DNA of 64,000 bases from Nannochloris sp. 'desiccata'. Its lineage: Eukaryota > Chlorophyta > Trebouxiophyceae > Chlorellales > Chlorellaceae. This document shows positions 34,965 through 46,082 of this stretch, one piece after another. Numbering within the stretch: position 1 is the stretch's first letter; each line of letters begins with the position of its first letter. The notes below the pieces were generated by a model. That model saw only the letters and a program-made list of their open reading frames with translations. It was not told the DNA's origin and made no database searches. The position numbers and the translations under genes were made by a program. The DNA lies in NCBI GenBank assembly GCA_019044685.2, contig JAGTXX020000011.1, positions 186,001-250,000 of the forward strand, read 5' to 3'.

Positions 34965-36206
34965 CTAGGCGACATATTTCAATTGACCTCTGACCATATA
35001 ATCAGTATTTCCTTTACTCTTCTGACCCTTTGCAGCTTCTGCTTCCTTTTCTTTATTCGTAAACAACGAATTCCACACTTTAGCATCAGCATGGCTAGGC
35101 ATCAGCTCTTCGGCAGCGGATTTAACTCGCTTGCTGGAAGCACCAACGCCATCACCCTTCCTGCCGCCATCAGCACCCCCGTCTTCAACCTTGGCACGTG
35201 TACCAGCAGCAGAACGTTTATTATTACCATTAATACCACTTTTACTTCCTTTTGCAGCTGCCTTTGCAGCCTTTTTCTCGAGCTTATCTGCCAATTCCGC
35301 TGCCCTCTGTGCCATCACCGCTTCCTGTCTTTTTCCCAAGTCTTCTCCTTGAGGATACACTGGCAGCACATGTTCAGGAGTCCAATCACCCCCTACAATC
35401 TCTTTAACTACCATCGGAAGCTCTTTTAAAGCACGTTCGCTTACTACGTGGCCTACTCCACCTTCTTTTCCTTGAATAATTAAAAATTTTGATTTGCCGC
35501 TCAAGGGCAGCCCAGTAACTGGGCACGCAAAATGCACTGCGGCGTCAGATGCAGTCCCCTGTGATTCTTCTAATTTAATATCAATGAGATGTTTCATGCT
35601 GGTGATGTGTCCAAGCCCGCGGGGCACTTTTTTTGCTAGTAATGCTTGAACAACAGCTTCTTTGTTGAAGAGGTTGCCAAGCTCATCAGCGGCACATGGA
35701 GGGTGTAATGGCATACCAGAGATGCTGCACGAAGTCCATTTGGCAAGACGTTCTTCCTCTGGGTTTACTTTATCGTGTTGTTTGCCTCTGTACATTGCTA
35801 AATACGCAGAACGGGACTCTGCTCCAGTGGACCCGCCATCCCCCCCGCCGCCTTGAAGGCGAGGAATTATTTCTAATAAAGCACAAGGTGGGATGCTGGC
35901 TTCAGCGAGCGAAATAGTCTCTGGTAAAGTATTACCGCAATGAACAAGCCTCTGCACGGGAGAAACGTAAATATACGTAGAATAAAAAGGGTTAGATTAT
36001 GTATTTTCAAATGAGGAAATTAAAACAAAAGAATGATTAAGCCGCAACGAAACTGCTGGACTCACATTTCTAAAATTATTAGATAATCTCCCAGTAGCGT
36101 GTGCATATTTTTCGACCACTTGAGATGCAGTTTCTGAAGATTCTACATTCAATGCAAGCGTGCTGGGTGCACCTGCAGCCCTCACAAGCACTTGAAACGA
36201 TGCCAT
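34965..36206 (-). CDS. RTF2: Replication termination factor 2 (RTF2)
   Basis: Exon 1 is 36206-36066 and exon 2 is 35951-34965, joined in phase 0 (GTGAGT donor, GTGCAG acceptor) to give 375 aa. Exon 1 plus the start of exon 2 form a ubiquitin-like N-terminal region (MASFQVLVRAAG ... LALNVESSETASQVV), as in plant RTF2. Then come the Rtf2 signature WTSCSISGMPLHPPC and LFNKEAVVQALL, HITSMKHLIDIKL, and FACPVTGLPLSGKSKF, a degenerate RING-like pair of Cys-containing loops. The C-terminus is Lys/Ala-rich and low complexity with KRVKSA, then a conserved-looking VWNSLFTNKE. Known members act at stalled replication forks, and the plant protein also in pre-mRNA splicing. It is 209 bp from the divergent heat-shock gene. 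Confidence 0.88.
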
Positions 36207-36415
36207 ATTATTTTCTGATTATGGCACTTCCAGTAAGTTCAATTTATTAAGCTCTCGCATGAGCTCGGATCAACTTAAATTCAATTTTGCTACCCCACAT
36301 CACAACTTTCCTCCTGCATCCCGATGACGAGGAACCAGTTCCTCGGCTATCACCCCCACTTTGGACCCCAGTTCCATCTTTCAATTGCCTTGTTAACAGC
36401 AGAAACTAAGCAACA

Positions 36416-37166
36416 ATGTCATTGTTCATGCCTGACTTCCTTGACGTGCTCACAGGGCCACAAGGGAACTACGGCTTTGACCCTTTTGGTGTGCCTTTTT
36501 ATTCCCCTGGTAAGTCAAGATACTAACGCCGTGTAGCCTTTGTAACAACATAATACAGTACAATTTGCAATTCCAATGTGCAGGAGTCCAACCATCCACT
36601 CGCCGTCGGATTGGAGGCCCTGGCGCTCCTGCCATCGGCGGCCCGAATGAGCCCGGCATGGTGCCCCCTGGGGTGAGTTTGTTTAATTCTAAGGAATTTG
36701 CTTACTAGATTTACTGAAATTGAAAAAAGCCCATAATTAATCAGTCTTCGCACTTTCTCAACTACAGGTCGTCGGCCGTGAGCCAAACGTCGTTGGGTCA
36801 GCAGGCTATACCCGCAGTATCCCTGTTGACTTCATCTCCCGCGACAATGAGTACGTCGTCCGTGCAGACATTCCTGGAGTTCACAAGAACGAGATTCACG
36901 TCGAAGTACACGATAAAAATGTCTTGAGGTTTGGCCACAACCCCCTTGCCGAGCGTGAAAAAGAGGATGAAGAAGAGCCCGGGGTTTTTTTGAGAGCTGA
37001 AAGGGTCAGTTCTTTCCGTAATCGTAATTTAAGAATGCCTGATGATGCTGATATGGAGGGTCCAATGACTGCTCACTACGAAGACGGTGTTTTGCATATC
37101 ACTGTTCAAAAGAAGAAAGTCGAGGAAGGCGCGATGGTTGGCGCCAAAACCATTCCTGTCGAGTAA
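36416..37166 (+). CDS. Small heat-shock protein (Hsp20/alpha-crystallin)
   Basis: Three exons: 36416-36509, 36584-36672 and 36768-37166, with GT-AG introns, giving 193 aa. The N-terminal arm (MSLFMPDFLDVLTGPQG, then a Pro/Gly/Arg segment) is typical in length. The alpha-crystallin domain in exon 3 begins IPVDFISRDNEYVVRADIPGVHKNEIHVEV, of which IPGVHKNEI is the standard core, and continues through FLRAERVSSF and the ALPDGVL-equivalent HYEDGVLHIT. The C-terminal tail has AKTIPVE, an IxV-type oligomerisation motif. It is an ATP-independent holdase chaperone, and with no targeting signal is probably cytosolic. No perfect heat-shock element was found in the 209-bp upstream region. Confidence 0.93.
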
Positions 37167-37408
37167 ACTGGGGCTTGAGGGGTTTAACACCTGAGGGAAA
37201 GAGCTGTAGAAAAGGAGGAATGCATCCCTTCCTTTGTCTTTTTTGAGTTTATCGAGTTGCGTTTGCACTAGCGTTCACATTTTGTTGCATTTTGAAAGAA
37301 AAAATAAAATAAAGCTAAGAAAAAATTTGGTCGTGCTGTGTGCCCCTTCTGATCTGATGTTAATTAGGAATGCCAGAAAACTATTTCTTGGCTTGAAACA
37401 AGTAGAAT

Positions 37409-38692
37409 CTAATAAGTAGTAAGATTGTTTGCTGGTTCTTCAGGCCTACCGCGTCTTTTACCAGGTGGTGGAGCTCCAATATCTCCTTGGCTTCGCCTCT
37501 TACCATTTTGGGGTTGGCGTCGTTGCTGCTGTGCCGCAGCTGGTTGATTATCTTGCTGCTGCTGCTGAGCGTGTTCTCTATGTGGCATAAGGGTATTCTC
37601 TTCACTAGTGACTTCTTTCCATGCCTTCCATTCGTCTTCATTAAAGGTAACAACGAATTGGAACCTCTCTGCGTTCTCATTCTCAGCACTCACACCAGCG
37701 CCGCCGACGCCATCGGTATTGCCTCCTTTACCTTTATTTTTCTTATTTGCTACAGGAGCTGCCTTGTACACTCTCACTCCTTCAGGAGACTCATTCACCT
37801 TCACTCTTTTATCCCGTACCAAAAAAGAAAGTGCGAATAAATTCTCTACAGTCTGTGCAAAGCTCGTATGATTTAAAACCAAGTCAGTCAACAAACAGCC
37901 TTCATTTTCTCTTACTATACTGTACACAGCATTCATATTTCGATCCGTTTCTTGCTGATCTTCAGCTCCTACCACTACATCATCAGGACGTACAGCTTCC
38001 GCGATAACATCCTTTTTTCTACGTTGAGCTACAGCGCGTTTTGTTTTGGCTGCTGCGTCCATTGGGCCCAGCATGTGGAAGGAACTGGGAGCTGGACGGA
38101 ACCAATCAGCTATAGAGTTACCTAAAGCAGTCCAGTTAAAGGCATAGGGGTCTTCTGCACCGATAACTTGTGCGTCTGTATCGTTTACGTAATGGGCTTT
38201 TAAATTACGGATGAAGTCTGCAGGGGTGTAAGATTTCCCTCCTTGTGCAAGTTTTTTTACAAAGGTGTGACCAGCTTGTGCAGCAATGACGAAAATTTCA
38301 GACGCGATGAATTCTTCTTGCGGTTTATTGATTTCGCTGTTGAAGCCTTCAGCTTGGTTCAGAAGGTCAGCGACTTGTTCTCCTGTGCCTGCACCTAATT
38401 CATGTCGTTTCTCTGCAACAGGGGGAAAATGGGGTTTTTAATTTGCTAACGATTTCAAAGGTGCTGTGCGGATGCTAATATGTGATTGACACCTGACAAA
38501 CTTGCCTTTGGCGTTGTGGAGGATGGTGTTTAGGTTGCCACGAACCTCCCTTTGGCTTTGAGACTGCAAATTGGAATTGAAAGTGATCAGGCACTTTGTA
38601 ATGGATGAATGCGGATAATCACATCATTCTAGTGTCCTGTAATATTGCATATTGCCATATCCACGAGGTCTTACCGGTTGGGTTGCCGTCAT
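37409..38692 (-). CDS. NSE4: SMC5/6 complex subunit NSE4
   Basis: Three exons: 38692-38675 (18 nt, MTATQP), 38563-38506 and 38412-37409, giving 359 aa. The second intron begins with GC instead of GT (AAAG|GCAAGT); both nearby GT alternatives run into a stop, so only the GC donor keeps the frame. The protein shows the Nse4 kleisin N-terminal region, EVRGNLNTILHNAK and KRHELGAG, then FIASEIFVIAAQAGHTF and the characteristic NWTALGNSIADWFRPAPSSFHMLGPMD. The C-terminal winged-helix part contains SFAQTVENLFALSFLVRDKRVKV. The tail is Gln/Arg-rich. NSE4 bridges the SMC5/6 heads during recombinational repair. The 38513-38692 exons are too small to be visible as ORFs. Confidence 0.88.
38413..38505 (-). 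other. GC-AG intron in NSE4
   Basis: 93-bp intron with donor AAAG|GCAAGT and acceptor GTTGCAG. The donor is the standard strong form of a GC donor. It joins HNAK and KRHELGAG through one split codon (G|AG). Confidence 0.8.
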
Positions 38693-39048
38693 TTTGAACT
38701 ATTTTAAAAATGGGGCTTTGCAATTAACAATTCCTGGTTGGTCTAGGAGGCAGATGGTGCTTCCGGTCACACTTATTTGATCACTTTATTAGTGTATGTC
38801 GCAATTTGCAGTGAAAAACAAGGTTTTATAAGGCTACCGGTTGTTTAAAGATGTTTAAACTGAAATTTAAGCGCAAACTCAGTTTTGAGGCTCTCTCTCT
38901 TGCGTGCAACATTAAGTAAGAGGATGCAAGATGCTGCAGTTTCCTATTTAAGCAAAGCGTTTGCAAGTTCACAAACTGCCCAACCAAAGTGTGAGGTATA
39001 CTTGGAGTCCTGATCTGATTTCGTGATCAACACACCTTAGGAAATAAA
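38693..39048. other. Divergent promoter region, 356 bp
   Basis: Between NSE4 and the BAP31-like gene. It carries three TTTGCAA/AATTTGCA-type words (near 38717, 38797 and 38960); no ORF. Confidence 0.55.
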
Positions 39049-39867
39049 ATGTCGACGGTTTGGGGCCTTGTTGCCACGTTTGCACTGCCAGCACCGTTAG
39101 CACTACTGCTGCTGTTAAATCTACCTGTACCAAAGTCAGTGATTCTTCCCAATGCTCCCCATCTTTTCAATTTCAAGACCCTTCTCGAATCAAGTGAAGT
39201 GAACATTTAATTTCACACCCTCGCTCCTTTTCTTTCTTTCCCCACCTGCAGACCATTTAAGCGCGGTGTATACATCTTCGTTTCTAGAGTCTTGGATCTC
39301 CCAATTGTAGGAATATTCAGAGCGTTACACGTCATGCTGTTCCTCCTCGGGCTTTGTTTCCTCTCCGCTGTCCGCACTCTCGCCACTTTACAAGAAAGCC
39401 ACCTCAACAACTCAGCCTTTGCCACACCCAAATATGAAATTATGTATCTGTCCAAACGTTGGCGTAGTGAACGAAACATGTGGCTTGCAGGCTTTGCCTT
39501 CAGTATGTGGGCAGTGCTTGCGGCGTTTTACCGAGAACTTGGTCGGAGATTACAATTGGAAGATCGTCTAGTAGATTTTGAAATGAGTGGATATACAATG
39601 ACAGCCGATGAGACCACAAGGGAACCTTCAGTATCACGTGAGGTCACTTCTCGTACAGATATGCTTTCCCCAAGGTCTATTTCGGGGTCTCCCATAAAAC
39701 CGCAACGACCCCGGAATGTGCCGCCGCCTTCCTCTACTGGTGACGGGACTGGAAGGCCGCCGCGACCTCCAGCATCGACACCGTCGCCTACCATACCTCC
39801 AGCAGCTGAGGAGATCGAGTTAGCTTCCGCCGCTGCTGGAAATAAAATGGATAAGAAGGATAATTGA
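39049..39867 (+). CDS. BAP31/BAP29-like ER membrane protein
   Basis: Exons 39049-39134 and 39252-39867 join in phase 2 to give 233 aa. Three hydrophobic segments occupy the first half, as in the BAP31 family: WGLVATFALPAPLALLLLLN (exon 1), an IVGIFRALHVMLFLLGLCFL segment, and WLAGFAFSMWAVLAAFY. Between the second and third is the conserved-type loop KYEIMYLSKRWRSERNMW. The cytosolic tail is Pro/Thr-rich without an obvious long coiled coil and ends in KKDN, a KKxx dilysine ER-retrieval signal. Family members act as ER cargo receptors and quality-control factors. The tail differs from the animal form, which has a coiled coil, so the function is inferred from the membrane part. Confidence 0.82.
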
Positions 39868-40030
39868 CGGAGGAAAATAAAATGGAGTAGATGTCACAGT
39901 CGAAGAAAAAACTCCGTTTTAAAGGAACGGACAGTTTTGTTATTTTTAACCATTTCCATGTTGCAATACTATTACAATTTTGTTGTTGTAAAGATACCCA
40001 TTCGTTTAAGTGACAGAAGATACTTTTGAT

Positions 40031-41340
40031 TTAGCCAGCTGCCGCTGTTGCTGGTGGAGGCGGGGGGCTTGGCTCTGAGTCCCCAGACCAATCTGTTGAT
40101 CTAGGCACTTGAGTGCCTGTGATAGCATCAGTAGGCCCTTGATCAAACCTAAAAGGTAATAGAATCTGATCGATTATATGAACAACACTCGGTCCGCACG
40201 CAGCTATATCAGCTTGAAGTATAATTGCGGAATCTCCGACGCCTTGGAGCTGCGTTGGGCCTAGTACATCAATATTTAGAGAGTTAACCTTATCGATTGT
40301 GTTGGCGGTGGGAAGAGAAGTGCCTGAAGTGAGGGTGGAGCTCGGCCAGAGACCAGTAACCACTGCAATAGGGGGAGAAGAAAACAAGAATAATTTATTT
40401 TTTATCGAGGCAGGCCGAGAAAGGTTTATGATTTATATCATAATTTTGATTTTATTTCTCCTTCTGTGAATAGAATCTAATTCACCATATTGGCTAATGA
40501 ACCAGATATAGCTACCATTGAAGTTGAAATAGAATAATCCAAAATTACCTGAATATCCAGCTAAAGGGGTGCGTACGTCTGGTGCATTACTAATCAATTG
40601 CTGCAGGGTTTCTTCATCCCGAAGCGGCTGTGCATCAATACCAGCACTAAACGCAGAATTGACAGGGACGAGTAATGTAACCTGTGCATCGGTATCTGTA
40701 AGTAATATTGATTCATACCCAACAGAGATGAGAAGATCCAGCCATTGGGATACTTGAGGAATGCTCGAGAGAATCTCTTTCAACGATTTGCAACTACCCC
40801 CCCCGTCTGATGGGGCTGCATCATTGAGTGTCTCAGGGCTAACGGGGCCTGAAGTCTGGGATATCTTAGAGTATGTAGGCAAGTTTAATCGGTTAAATAC
40901 TGCGGGAGCAGGGGTGAAACGAGCACCTGGCGTTGCTGTAGAGGGTGCCGGAGATAAAGACGAGGAAGGACTGATCGGTGGAGGTGGTGGTGGTGGTGGC
41001 GGCGGCAGTGGTGATGGAGAAGGAGGGCTGTCGCTAGTAAAACTACTACCACCGGATACTTCTGCAAAGACAATAGATAGATTATCTAGGGCTCTTTGCT
41101 CTTCAGGAGAAAGTTGCAAAAGCCCTCGCCTGTCAACGAAGTCTCTGCAGTTGAAAATTAAGATGAAATTCAGCGTTTTTGATGCGTTTGTCTCCTCTTT
41201 TGCATTTTAAGATGCACATAGGCTCCATTACTGATCGAAATTTGCAAGCTTTTGGCTTACTTGCGAGCTTTGGAAGCATATACGCTTTGTTTGTCTGACA
41301 GTAGTGCCAGCAATAAAAATATGCTGAACAATCTATGCAT
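40031..41340 (-). CDS. Fasciclin (FAS1)-domain secreted protein, copy A
   Basis: Three exons: 41340-41261 (signal peptide MHRLFSIFLLLALLS), 41144-40549 and 40362-40031, giving 335 aa with consistent phases. After a poly-Pro/Ser spacer, the FAS1 domain shows LKEILSSIPQVSQWLDLL, VTLLVPVNSAFSAG (H1-like) and ADIAACGPSVVHIIDQILLPF (the H2/YH-like end). FAS1 proteins are extracellular adhesion or cell-wall proteins. It lies in tandem with copy B (367 bp apart) in the same orientation. Unlike copy B, it has an intron inside the domain at GYS|, and the last roughly 115 bp of homology are much more alike than the rest. There is no clear GPI signal; the C-terminus is Pro/Ala-rich. Confidence 0.85.
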
Positions 41341-41707
41341 TATGTATACTTGGAGTTAAAATTACGGTAGTAAATGGGAACGACAGGTAAAAATAGAGAT
41401 AAATGCACTTGCCAGCAATGGCGCCGAATTTATTTTCTAGAAGTTGCATCGACTGTTTTCAGTTTCATACTTTGCCTTCTTGGACGCCTCAAAAAGCCTT
41501 GGCCTTACTTACAAAATATCTAAAAATCCAATTTCCATTACTCTCACTGATATATTATTCATTTTATCTGCTAAGGATCAACTGAAGGCGTTATCTAACT
41601 GTTTATCGGCATTACTGCTGCAAAGAGCGAAGATGGCGTCTCACGTTGTTGGCACTCGTGTGCGCGTGGGCATAAATTTGTTTTTCTTTTTCCTTCCTTT
41701 TCCCCTT
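41341..41707. other. Intergenic between tandem fasciclin genes, 367 bp
   Basis: Promoter of copy A and 3' flank of copy B; no further gene recognised. Confidence 0.6.
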
Positions 41708-43068
41708 CTATTTCCCAGCTGCAGCATATCCATTCTGTCCTTGTTGCACTTGAGTCCCTGTGATAGCATCAGTAGGCCCTTGATCAAACCTGAAAGGTAA
41801 TAGAATCTGATCGATTATGTGAACAACACTGGGTCCGCACGCAGCTATATCGGCTTGAAGGATAGTTGCCCCATTGCCAATACCTTGGAGCTGCGTCTGG
41901 CTTTGTGCTTGGATGGTCAATGGGTTGACTTTGTCGACGGTATTAGCAGTGGGCACAACCGCTCCACCAATGAACGTTGCACTGGGCCATAACCCGGTTA
42001 AAATTGAATACCCAACTAAAGGATTAACTATATCCGGTGCATTACTAATCAGCGCTTGCATAGTTTTTTCAGGTCTGAGAGGCTCTGCATCGATACCAGC
42101 GCTAAAAGCCGAGTTTATAGGTACTAACAGCGTTGCTCGGGTGCTTCTATCATTTAATAACACGTTGCCTCCTACTCGTGTTATTAAATCAAGCCATTGG
42201 GAGGCTTCAGGAATTGCAGCCAAGACTTCTCCTAGAGTTTTACATTCTTCTTGTGGTGTAGGAAACACGCTGGACAGGGCGCTTGGGTTCAAGGGGCCGT
42301 TTGCTTGGCCGAGTGGCGGGTAAGTAGGCAGCGTGGTAGGGGTGTACACTGCCGGTGCTGGGGTGAACCGAGGACCTGTCAGCTGCACAGTTGAAGAAGA
42401 AGAGGGAAGTGGAGAAGGAGGAGAGGGCGGGGAAATAGAGGGAGGGGGAGATGGGGGAGTAGAAGAGGCTCCGTCAGTCACGATGAAAGTTGAAATAGAT
42501 TGTTCTTGCTCGGGCGCTGGAAGTGAAACTTCAGCAGCAAGAAGCTCTACTATTTCATTTTCATTTGGAGGAATATTAGTAAAAGTAGGATCTATACTAG
42601 TTTCTACCTGAGGAGGAGGGGCTTGCTGTTGCTGCTCATTTGGTGCAGGCGGGGGAGGTGTCGTTTGCTGTTGCGGTGGTGGTTGCTGAAGAGGAGGTGG
42701 AGGAGGCGGGGTGGGTGGAATTGATTGAGTAGGTTGACCACCCCCATTGTTGCCAAATAAAAAGTCTATAATATTTGTTCCTCCATTGAGGAAACCAAAC
42801 TGCTTCAAGCCTCTGCCATGGTTCCCGAGGTCAGACGTAAGGAGCTCAGAAACGTCTTGCTTGCCCTGAAAAGTTGCATTGATCGCGGTTTTAGATGTTG
42901 ATATATACTCTATTGTTTATTAAAGGTATTTCAAGGCTGAGCTAGGGAGTATTTTCGGTAGTTGTTCCCCGTGTGTGTTACCTGTTGTTGTTTTTGGTAA
43001 GTGGCTCCAGCACCAGTTCCGCTTGCTGTGGCCAGCCAAAGAGCGAGCAACAAGGGAAGGACCCGCAT
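41708..43068 (-). CDS. Fasciclin (FAS1)-domain secreted protein, copy B
   Basis: Exon 1 is 43068-42982 (signal peptide MRVLPLLLALWLATASGTGA) and exon 2 is 42865-41708, joined in phase 0 to give 414 aa. An in-frame ATG at 43119 would add a 17-residue basic leader before the signal core and is less likely. A long Pro/Gln-rich linker precedes the FAS1 domain: LGEVLAAIPEASQWLDLI, ATLLVPINSAFSAG, VVPTANTVDKVNPL and ADIAACGPSVVHIIDQILLPF. No intron interrupts the domain, in contrast to copy A. It is probably an extracellular matrix or wall protein. The C-terminus after TGTQVQQGQNG is short and lacks a GPI-type tail. Confidence 0.85.
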
Positions 43069-43332
43069 TTTCCTAGGTATGTATTGAAATACTAATGACT
43101 TATTTAGCTTTGGTTGCATTGCTCACTTGAAGCAAACGCGGTGAGACGAGTTTTTTCTTCTCGGCTTTTTCTTGGGATGTCACTTTCCAAGAAAACTCAA
43201 ATTGGGCGACTGGACAGAGCAGCTCAAATTCTCTACACAGCGCTAGCGTGGCAACAAATAATGGACTCCTAACAAATTTTCCTTCTAGCTAAATTTGTTT
43301 CCTTAACAACTCTGTGGTATACACTGTCCAAC

Positions 43333-44079
43333 ATGACTTCCAAGTCTCTAACCAACAAGGGGACCCCTCCTGAAAATATTCCTGGCGCTCCGGTCGCCTT
43401 GGACACAAAATTATTAGATGTAGGAAGAGATATCCTTGAGAAATTTGTTCCGATCAAGCAGGTGCACGAGCATGTTTGTGGATTCCATTATTATGCCCAC
43501 GATATGTCAAGGCAAGTGACTGCCCATCACTATTGTTCCCACCCGACTGAGGAACTTCGACAATGCATCCTCTACGACTCTGACCAACCAAACGCTCGCT
43601 TGATTGGCATAGAATACATTGTTTCCGAGCGTCTATTTAACACCTTACCGGAAGAAGAGAAAAAATACTGGCATAGTCATTCTTATGAGGTCTCTAGCGG
43701 CACCTTGATCGCTCCCGGCGTCCCTTCTTTTGCTGAAAAAGCTGATATGCAAAAATTGGCAAACACCTATGGAAAGACGTTCCATATGTGGCAAATTGAC
43801 CGCGGGGATGCGTTACCTTTGGGGCCACCTCAACTTATGGGTGCGTTGACCGCAGATGGTCAACTTGACCCTGGATTACTCGAAAAAAGAGATGCTGTTT
43901 ATGGAATTGATTCTGAAAAGAAAAAAGCGGATAGGGTTGACTTGGAATATCCAAAAGATATTGACCCTAAAGCGGATCATTGGTTGAAAGGGAACAAAGC
44001 ATGGCAAGTTGATATGAAAGAGATGGATGTCGTCGTTAAAGTGGACCGTCAGGGCACTGAACAGCAAAAAGAACAATGA
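43333..44079 (+). CDS. Oil-body-associated protein-like (OBAP1/DUF1264)
   Basis: Intronless 248-aa ORF from the ATG at 43333. It matches the plant/fungal OBAP family along most of its length: PVKQVHEHVCGFH-type motif (here PIKQVHEHVCGFHYYAHD), then HHYCSHPTEELRQC, YDSDQPNARLIGIEYIVSE, FNTLPEEEKKYWHSHSYEV, and GALTADGQ. Some members stabilise seed oil bodies; in algae the role is unproven. It has no signal peptide or membrane helix. It lies 264 bp from fasciclin copy B (divergent), with a 164-bp convergent gap to MnmE. Confidence 0.92.
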   Translation: MTSKSLTNKGTPPENIPGAPVALDTKLLDVGRDILEKFVPIKQVHEHVCGFHYYAHDMSRQVTAHHYCSHPTEELRQCILYDSDQPNARLIGIEYIVSERLFNTLPEEEKKYWHSHSYEVSSGTLIAPGVPSFAEKADMQKLANTYGKTFHMWQIDRGDALPLGPPQLMGALTADGQLDPGLLEKRDAVYGIDSEKKKADRVDLEYPKDIDPKADHWLKGNKAWQVDMKEMDVVVKVDRQGTEQQKEQ

Positions 44080-44243
44080 CGGTCCCCCAAATTGTGAACC
44101 ATGGTGCATTTAGTTTCGCTCTATTTTTGGATCATAGTTGAATTCCTTTAGAAATAGCATTGCATTTTTTTACTTAAATATATATAAAACTGTACTACCT
44201 ACGCATTACTAATCAGAATCCATATCTGTATTTCTCTGCCTTT

Positions 44244-46082
44244 TTATTTCCCTATACAAAATTTAGCAAAGACGGTATCCAGCACTTCCTCAGTCACATC
44301 TTCTCCACTGACTTCACCAAGAGCCATAACCGCAGCACGTACATCGATAGTCCAAAAATCTATAGGTAAATCACCTACTACACTACTTTCTACACGAAGT
44401 AAAGCTTCAGCTGCTCGGGTCAATGCCTCTGCTTGCCGTTCGTTGACCGCCCAAGCGACACCCCCAGGCGCCAGCTCAGGCGCCCCTGCTAAATCCAGTA
44501 ATGCCGATTTGAGGGAGTCTAAGCCTTTACCAGTAGTGGCAGAGGTCTGCACTACGGCGGAGAATGCATTTCTCACGTACTCTGGTACAGAATTCTTAGA
44601 GTAATAATTTTCATTTTTATTTTCTGTACCGCCGGTACTTCCATCATTGTTGTTGCTATTTGGGAAAGCTGCTAAATCAGCTTTATTGATCACTAATAAA
44701 GACGGTGGCATCTGTCCGCTCTTATATTTATCAGTATCTTCAGTACTATTATTAATATTGATTCCATCATTCTCTCCACGAACAACGCTGATATCACTAG
44801 TAGAGGATATTAAATTTTTAAAAATCTCGTCATCTTCACATTTCCAACCCACTTCCCCATCAACCACCATAACAACCACATCCGCAGCACGCGCAGCAGC
44901 AAGACTTCTCTCCACCCCGATTTTCTCAACTTTATCTTCAGCTTCACGAAGCCCAGCTGTATCTAAGAGGGTAACTGGGATGCCGCCTAGAACAATACCC
45001 GCTTCCACAACGTCTCTAGTAGTTCCAGCAATGTCCGTCACAATAGCACGCTCTGTGCCACTTAAAGCGTTTAATAAACTGCTTTTACCTACGTTAGGGC
45101 GGCCAACAAGGGCAACTTGAAGCCCTGTTTGGAGTAATTGGCCTTGCCGAGCGGTAGCCAGTGCAGCAGCAACTTTGGCGGCTACATTTTTTATTCTATT
45201 TGTAATTGCCTCTACATCTAATGGAGGCAAATCTTCATCAAAATCCAATCTAACATCCATTTCTACTAGCAGATCTAAACATTCTGCACGTGCAGCTTGT
45301 ACTTCTTTTCCCAACCCACCTCCGAGCCCGGCGAGCGCAGAGTCCGCTGCAGCCACAGTCCTAGCATCTACCAACGCAGCCACACTCTCAGCTTGCGATA
45401 AATCGAGCCTGCCATTTAAAAATGCGCGTAAGGTAAATTCCCCAGGTTTAGCTAACCGAGCTCCAGCTGCTAAACACGATTGAATTACTCGTTGAGCGCA
45501 GACACCGCCCCCGTGGGTATGTATCTCCACCACGTCCTCTGCTGTAAAAGAGCGAGGCCCTAGCATAACAAGAACAAGTACTTCATCAATGATATTTCCA
45601 GACGCATCAATGGCGTGGCCGTAGTAGATACGGTGGGACTCTGGAGTCCAGTTATCGCTAGTAGAGGAAGAGGAAGAGGAAGCAGAAGAAGGAGAGCCAG
45701 CAGGGTTGAACACGGCAGCAGCGGTAGAGACAGCTTCCCATCCACTTAATCGAATGATACTCACAGCGCCTTGCTGTGCTCCTGTGACAAGAGCAACGAT
45801 TGTGTCAGCATCTAGGCTACCGCCATTTTGTTCTTCTTCGTAAGAGCTGAATGAAGAGCTAGAATTTGGTGTTGGGTTTGAAAAAAAGGCGCCACCAGGA
45901 AGACTAATCGAAGTGCTGCTTTGAGGCACATGCTTGGGTAATCTATAACGGATGTTTGATGGTAGATGGATGTTTGAAGGTATGTAGTGGCGAGGCAACA
46001 ACGTGTACTGTGGGGCAATTGCTCCTGCTAGATTTGAAGGAAGAGATTTTTTCCACATGTTAATTAGTTGCATAGCGTGCAT
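44244..46082 (-). CDS. MNME: Organellar tRNA modification GTPase MnmE
   Basis: Intronless 612-aa ORF from the ATG at 46082. The first roughly 85 residues are basic and Ser-rich, unlike bacterial MnmE, and are presumably a plastid or mitochondrial transit peptide. The MnmE N-terminal domain follows (DTIVALVTG, SIIRLSG, VVEIHTHGG, KPGEFTLRAFLNGRLDLSQAE). The inserted G domain has G1 GRPNVGKSS, the GTTRD loop, G3 DTAGLR and G4 NKADL. The C-terminus ends in FCIGK, where the Cys is the conserved MnmE residue. With MnmG it makes 5-(carboxymethyl)aminomethyl-U34 in tRNA. Two Ser/Asn/Asp-rich inserts enlarge it relative to bacterial forms (about 450 aa). It is divergent from the ZGRF1-like gene. Confidence 0.95.
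   Translation of the reverse strand: MHAMQLINMWKKSLPSNLAGAIAPQYTLLPRHYIPSNIHLPSNIRYRLPKHVPQSSTSISLPGGAFFSNPTPNSSSSFSSYEEEQNGGSLDADTIVALVTGAQQGAVSIIRLSGWEAVSTAAAVFNPAGSPSSASSSSSSTSDNWTPESHRIYYGHAIDASGNIIDEVLVLVMLGPRSFTAEDVVEIHTHGGGVCAQRVIQSCLAAGARLAKPGEFTLRAFLNGRLDLSQAESVAALVDARTVAAADSALAGLGGGLGKEVQAARAECLDLLVEMDVRLDFDEDLPPLDVEAITNRIKNVAAKVAAALATARQGQLLQTGLQVALVGRPNVGKSSLLNALSGTERAIVTDIAGTTRDVVEAGIVLGGIPVTLLDTAGLREAEDKVEKIGVERSLAAARAADVVVMVVDGEVGWKCEDDEIFKNLISSTSDISVVRGENDGININNSTEDTDKYKSGQMPPSLLVINKADLAAFPNSNNNDGSTGGTENKNENYYSKNSVPEYVRNAFSAVVQTSATTGKGLDSLKSALLDLAGAPELAPGGVAWAVNERQAEALTRAAEALLRVESSVVGDLPIDFWTIDVRAAVMALGEVSGEDVTEEVLDTVFAKFCIGK

Noticed and set aside
36240..36415. Heat-shock element upstream of the sHSP gene
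   Set aside because: GGAACCAGTTCC has a 4-nt spacing between GAA and TTC, not the canonical 2, so it was not annotated.
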